Assembly: GCA_003250275.1 (NCBI GenBank)
Contig: QKGW01000032.1
Span: forward strand, 1-35,003
Origin: Alphaproteobacteria bacterium
GTDB taxonomy: Bacteria; Pseudomonadota; Alphaproteobacteria; Rhodospirillales; Rhodospirillaceae
Reading direction: 5' to 3'
Length of the DNA: 35,003 nt
Translations under genes and position numbers: made by a program
In this document: positions 34,331 to 35,003 of the stretch, one piece after another
How the letters are laid out: every line of letters starts with the position of its first letter
Position numbering within the stretch: position 1 is the first letter of the stretch
Notes under the pieces: model-generated
What the model saw: only the letters and a program-made list of their open reading frames with translations
Databases searched by the model: none
What the model was told of the DNA's origin: nothing

Positions 34331-34978
34331 ATGATCCCCTTCCCCTCCCACGGCAACGCGACGCTGCCGCACATTCCCTCGCCCGGTTTCGCCGATCCGG
34401 TGCGCGACGCGCAGCGCTGCTTCCGCCGCGTGCTCACCGCGCTCAGCTACCCCGGACGCCCGCAGGACCTGCGCGGACTGTTGTCGGTGGCCCCCGCGCC
34501 GCTCCACCCGACAACCGCCGCGCTGTGTCTGGCGCTACTCGACATCGACACCCAGGTCTGGCTCGAAGGCGAAATCGACACCCCCGACGTGCGCCAGTTC
34601 CTGTCCTTCCACTGCGGCTGCCCGATCGCCGCGCACCCCGGCGAAGCCGCCTTCGCGGTGCTCGCGATCGCCGACGCGGCGGGGACGCTCGACGCCTATC
34701 ACGTCGGCACGCCGGAATACCCGGACCGCGCCGCGACCCTGCTGATCCAGACCTCCGCGGTGACCGGCGGCGTGGCGGCGAGCGCCGCGGGCCCCGGCAT
34801 TCCCGAACGCCAGACCTTCGAGATCGCGGGCGCGACGCCCGCCCTGTGGACGCAGCGCGCGCGCATCAACGCCGGCTTTCCCACCGGCCTCGACATGGTG
34901 TTCATCGACCCGCGCCAGATCGTCGGACTGCCGCGTGCGGTCCGCATCGCCACGGAGGCTTCATGTACGTCGCGGTAA
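34331..34978 (+). CDS. phnH: C-P lyase subunit PhnH
   Basis: Dimeric subunit of the C-P lyase core. The 215 residues show PSPGFADPVRDAQRCFRRVL, TALSYPGRPQDLRGL, CLALLDIDTQVWLEGEIDTP, FLSFHCGCPIAAHPGEAAFA and GLDMVFIDPRQIVGLPRAVR, family marks of PhnH. Start ATG at 34331 with GAGGAG ten bases upstream. The last 16 bases overlap the start of phnI, indicating translational coupling. Confidence 0.93.
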   Translation: MIPFPSHGNATLPHIPSPGFADPVRDAQRCFRRVLTALSYPGRPQDLRGLLSVAPAPLHPTTAALCLALLDIDTQVWLEGEIDTPDVRQFLSFHCGCPIAAHPGEAAFAVLAIADAAGTLDAYHVGTPEYPDRAATLLIQTSAVTGGVAASAAGPGIPERQTFEIAGATPALWTQRARINAGFPTGLDMVFIDPRQIVGLPRAVRIATEASCTSR

Positions 34979-35003
34979 AGGGTGGCGAGAAAGCCATCGA
35001 CAA
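34963..35003 (+). CDS. phnI: C-P lyase subunit PhnI (start only, cut by window edge)
   Basis: ATG at 34963 preceded by GGAGG encodes MYVAVKGGEKAID before the window ends; this is the typical N-terminus of PhnI, the nucleosidase subunit of C-P lyase. Position after phnH fits. Only 13 codons are present. Confidence 0.85.
   Translation, partial: MYVAVKGGEKAID

Overview
The window is GC-rich (roughly two thirds G+C by eye) chromosomal DNA of an alphaproteobacterium, most plausibly from the Rhodospirillales or a near relative. The reasons are the dusB-ntrB-ntrC-ntrY-ntrX-trkA order, an IspDF fusion, a MucR/Ros regulator, a ubiquinol-cytochrome c chaperone gene, a K+-independent-type H+-pyrophosphatase and a RibB fused to a degenerate RibA domain. 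It is almost entirely core genome. I see no insertion sequence, prophage, integrase or CRISPR array.

Layout. (1) 1-8048, minus strand: the nitrogen-control operon dusB, ntrB, ntrC, ntrY, ntrX, trkA (trkA cut by the left edge). (2) 8271-10109: ispDF and a small winged-helix-like protein on the plus strand, with cutA on the minus strand. (3) 10160-14814, minus strand: tRNA-Pro(GGG) with its own promoter, a MerR-type regulator, ihfA, then the envelope/ribosome operon cbp3-like chaperone, yceD, rpmF, plsX, fabH, which ends in a clear terminator. (4) bamE (plus) converges on hppA (minus) over a bidirectional terminator. (5) 17762-25400, minus strand: one long operon rpiB, glyA, nrdR, ribD, ribE, ribB(X), ribH, nusB, thiL and a FliL-like gene, with hppA behind a terminator-like leader hairpin. 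(6) 25401-26668: an AT-richer patch with mucR and a short DUF6898-like gene, carrying several repeats. (7) 26669-31985, plus strand: metY-ilvA, motA-motB, bpt. (8) A PAS-GGDEF diguanylate cyclase on the minus strand. (9) 32992-35003: the start of a C-P lyase (phosphonate use) operon, with phnF divergent from phnG-phnH-phnI (phnI cut by the right edge) and a HutC/PhnF-type operator in front of phnG.

How the genes work together. NtrB/NtrC and NtrY/NtrX sense nitrogen and redox state. The rpmF/plsX/fabH cluster links ribosome assembly with phospholipid and fatty-acid initiation. The rpiB-glyA-nrdR-rib-nusB-thiL block supplies pentose phosphate, one-carbon units, flavin and thiamine cofactors plus an rRNA antitermination factor. 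metY-ilvA handle homoserine- and threonine-derived sulfur and 2-oxobutyrate chemistry. motAB, the GGDEF protein and MucR are motility and lifestyle genes.

I did not find a clearly new multi-gene system. The points most worth a second look are a lumazine synthase (RibH) that has lost most canonical active-site residues inside an otherwise normal rib operon, the RibB-RibA-like fusion without zinc cysteines, NtrX without GAFTGA, a MucR with a broken zinc site beside AT-rich repeat-bearing DNA, the hairpin in front of hppA, the four-cysteine PAS motif, and the PhnF operator.
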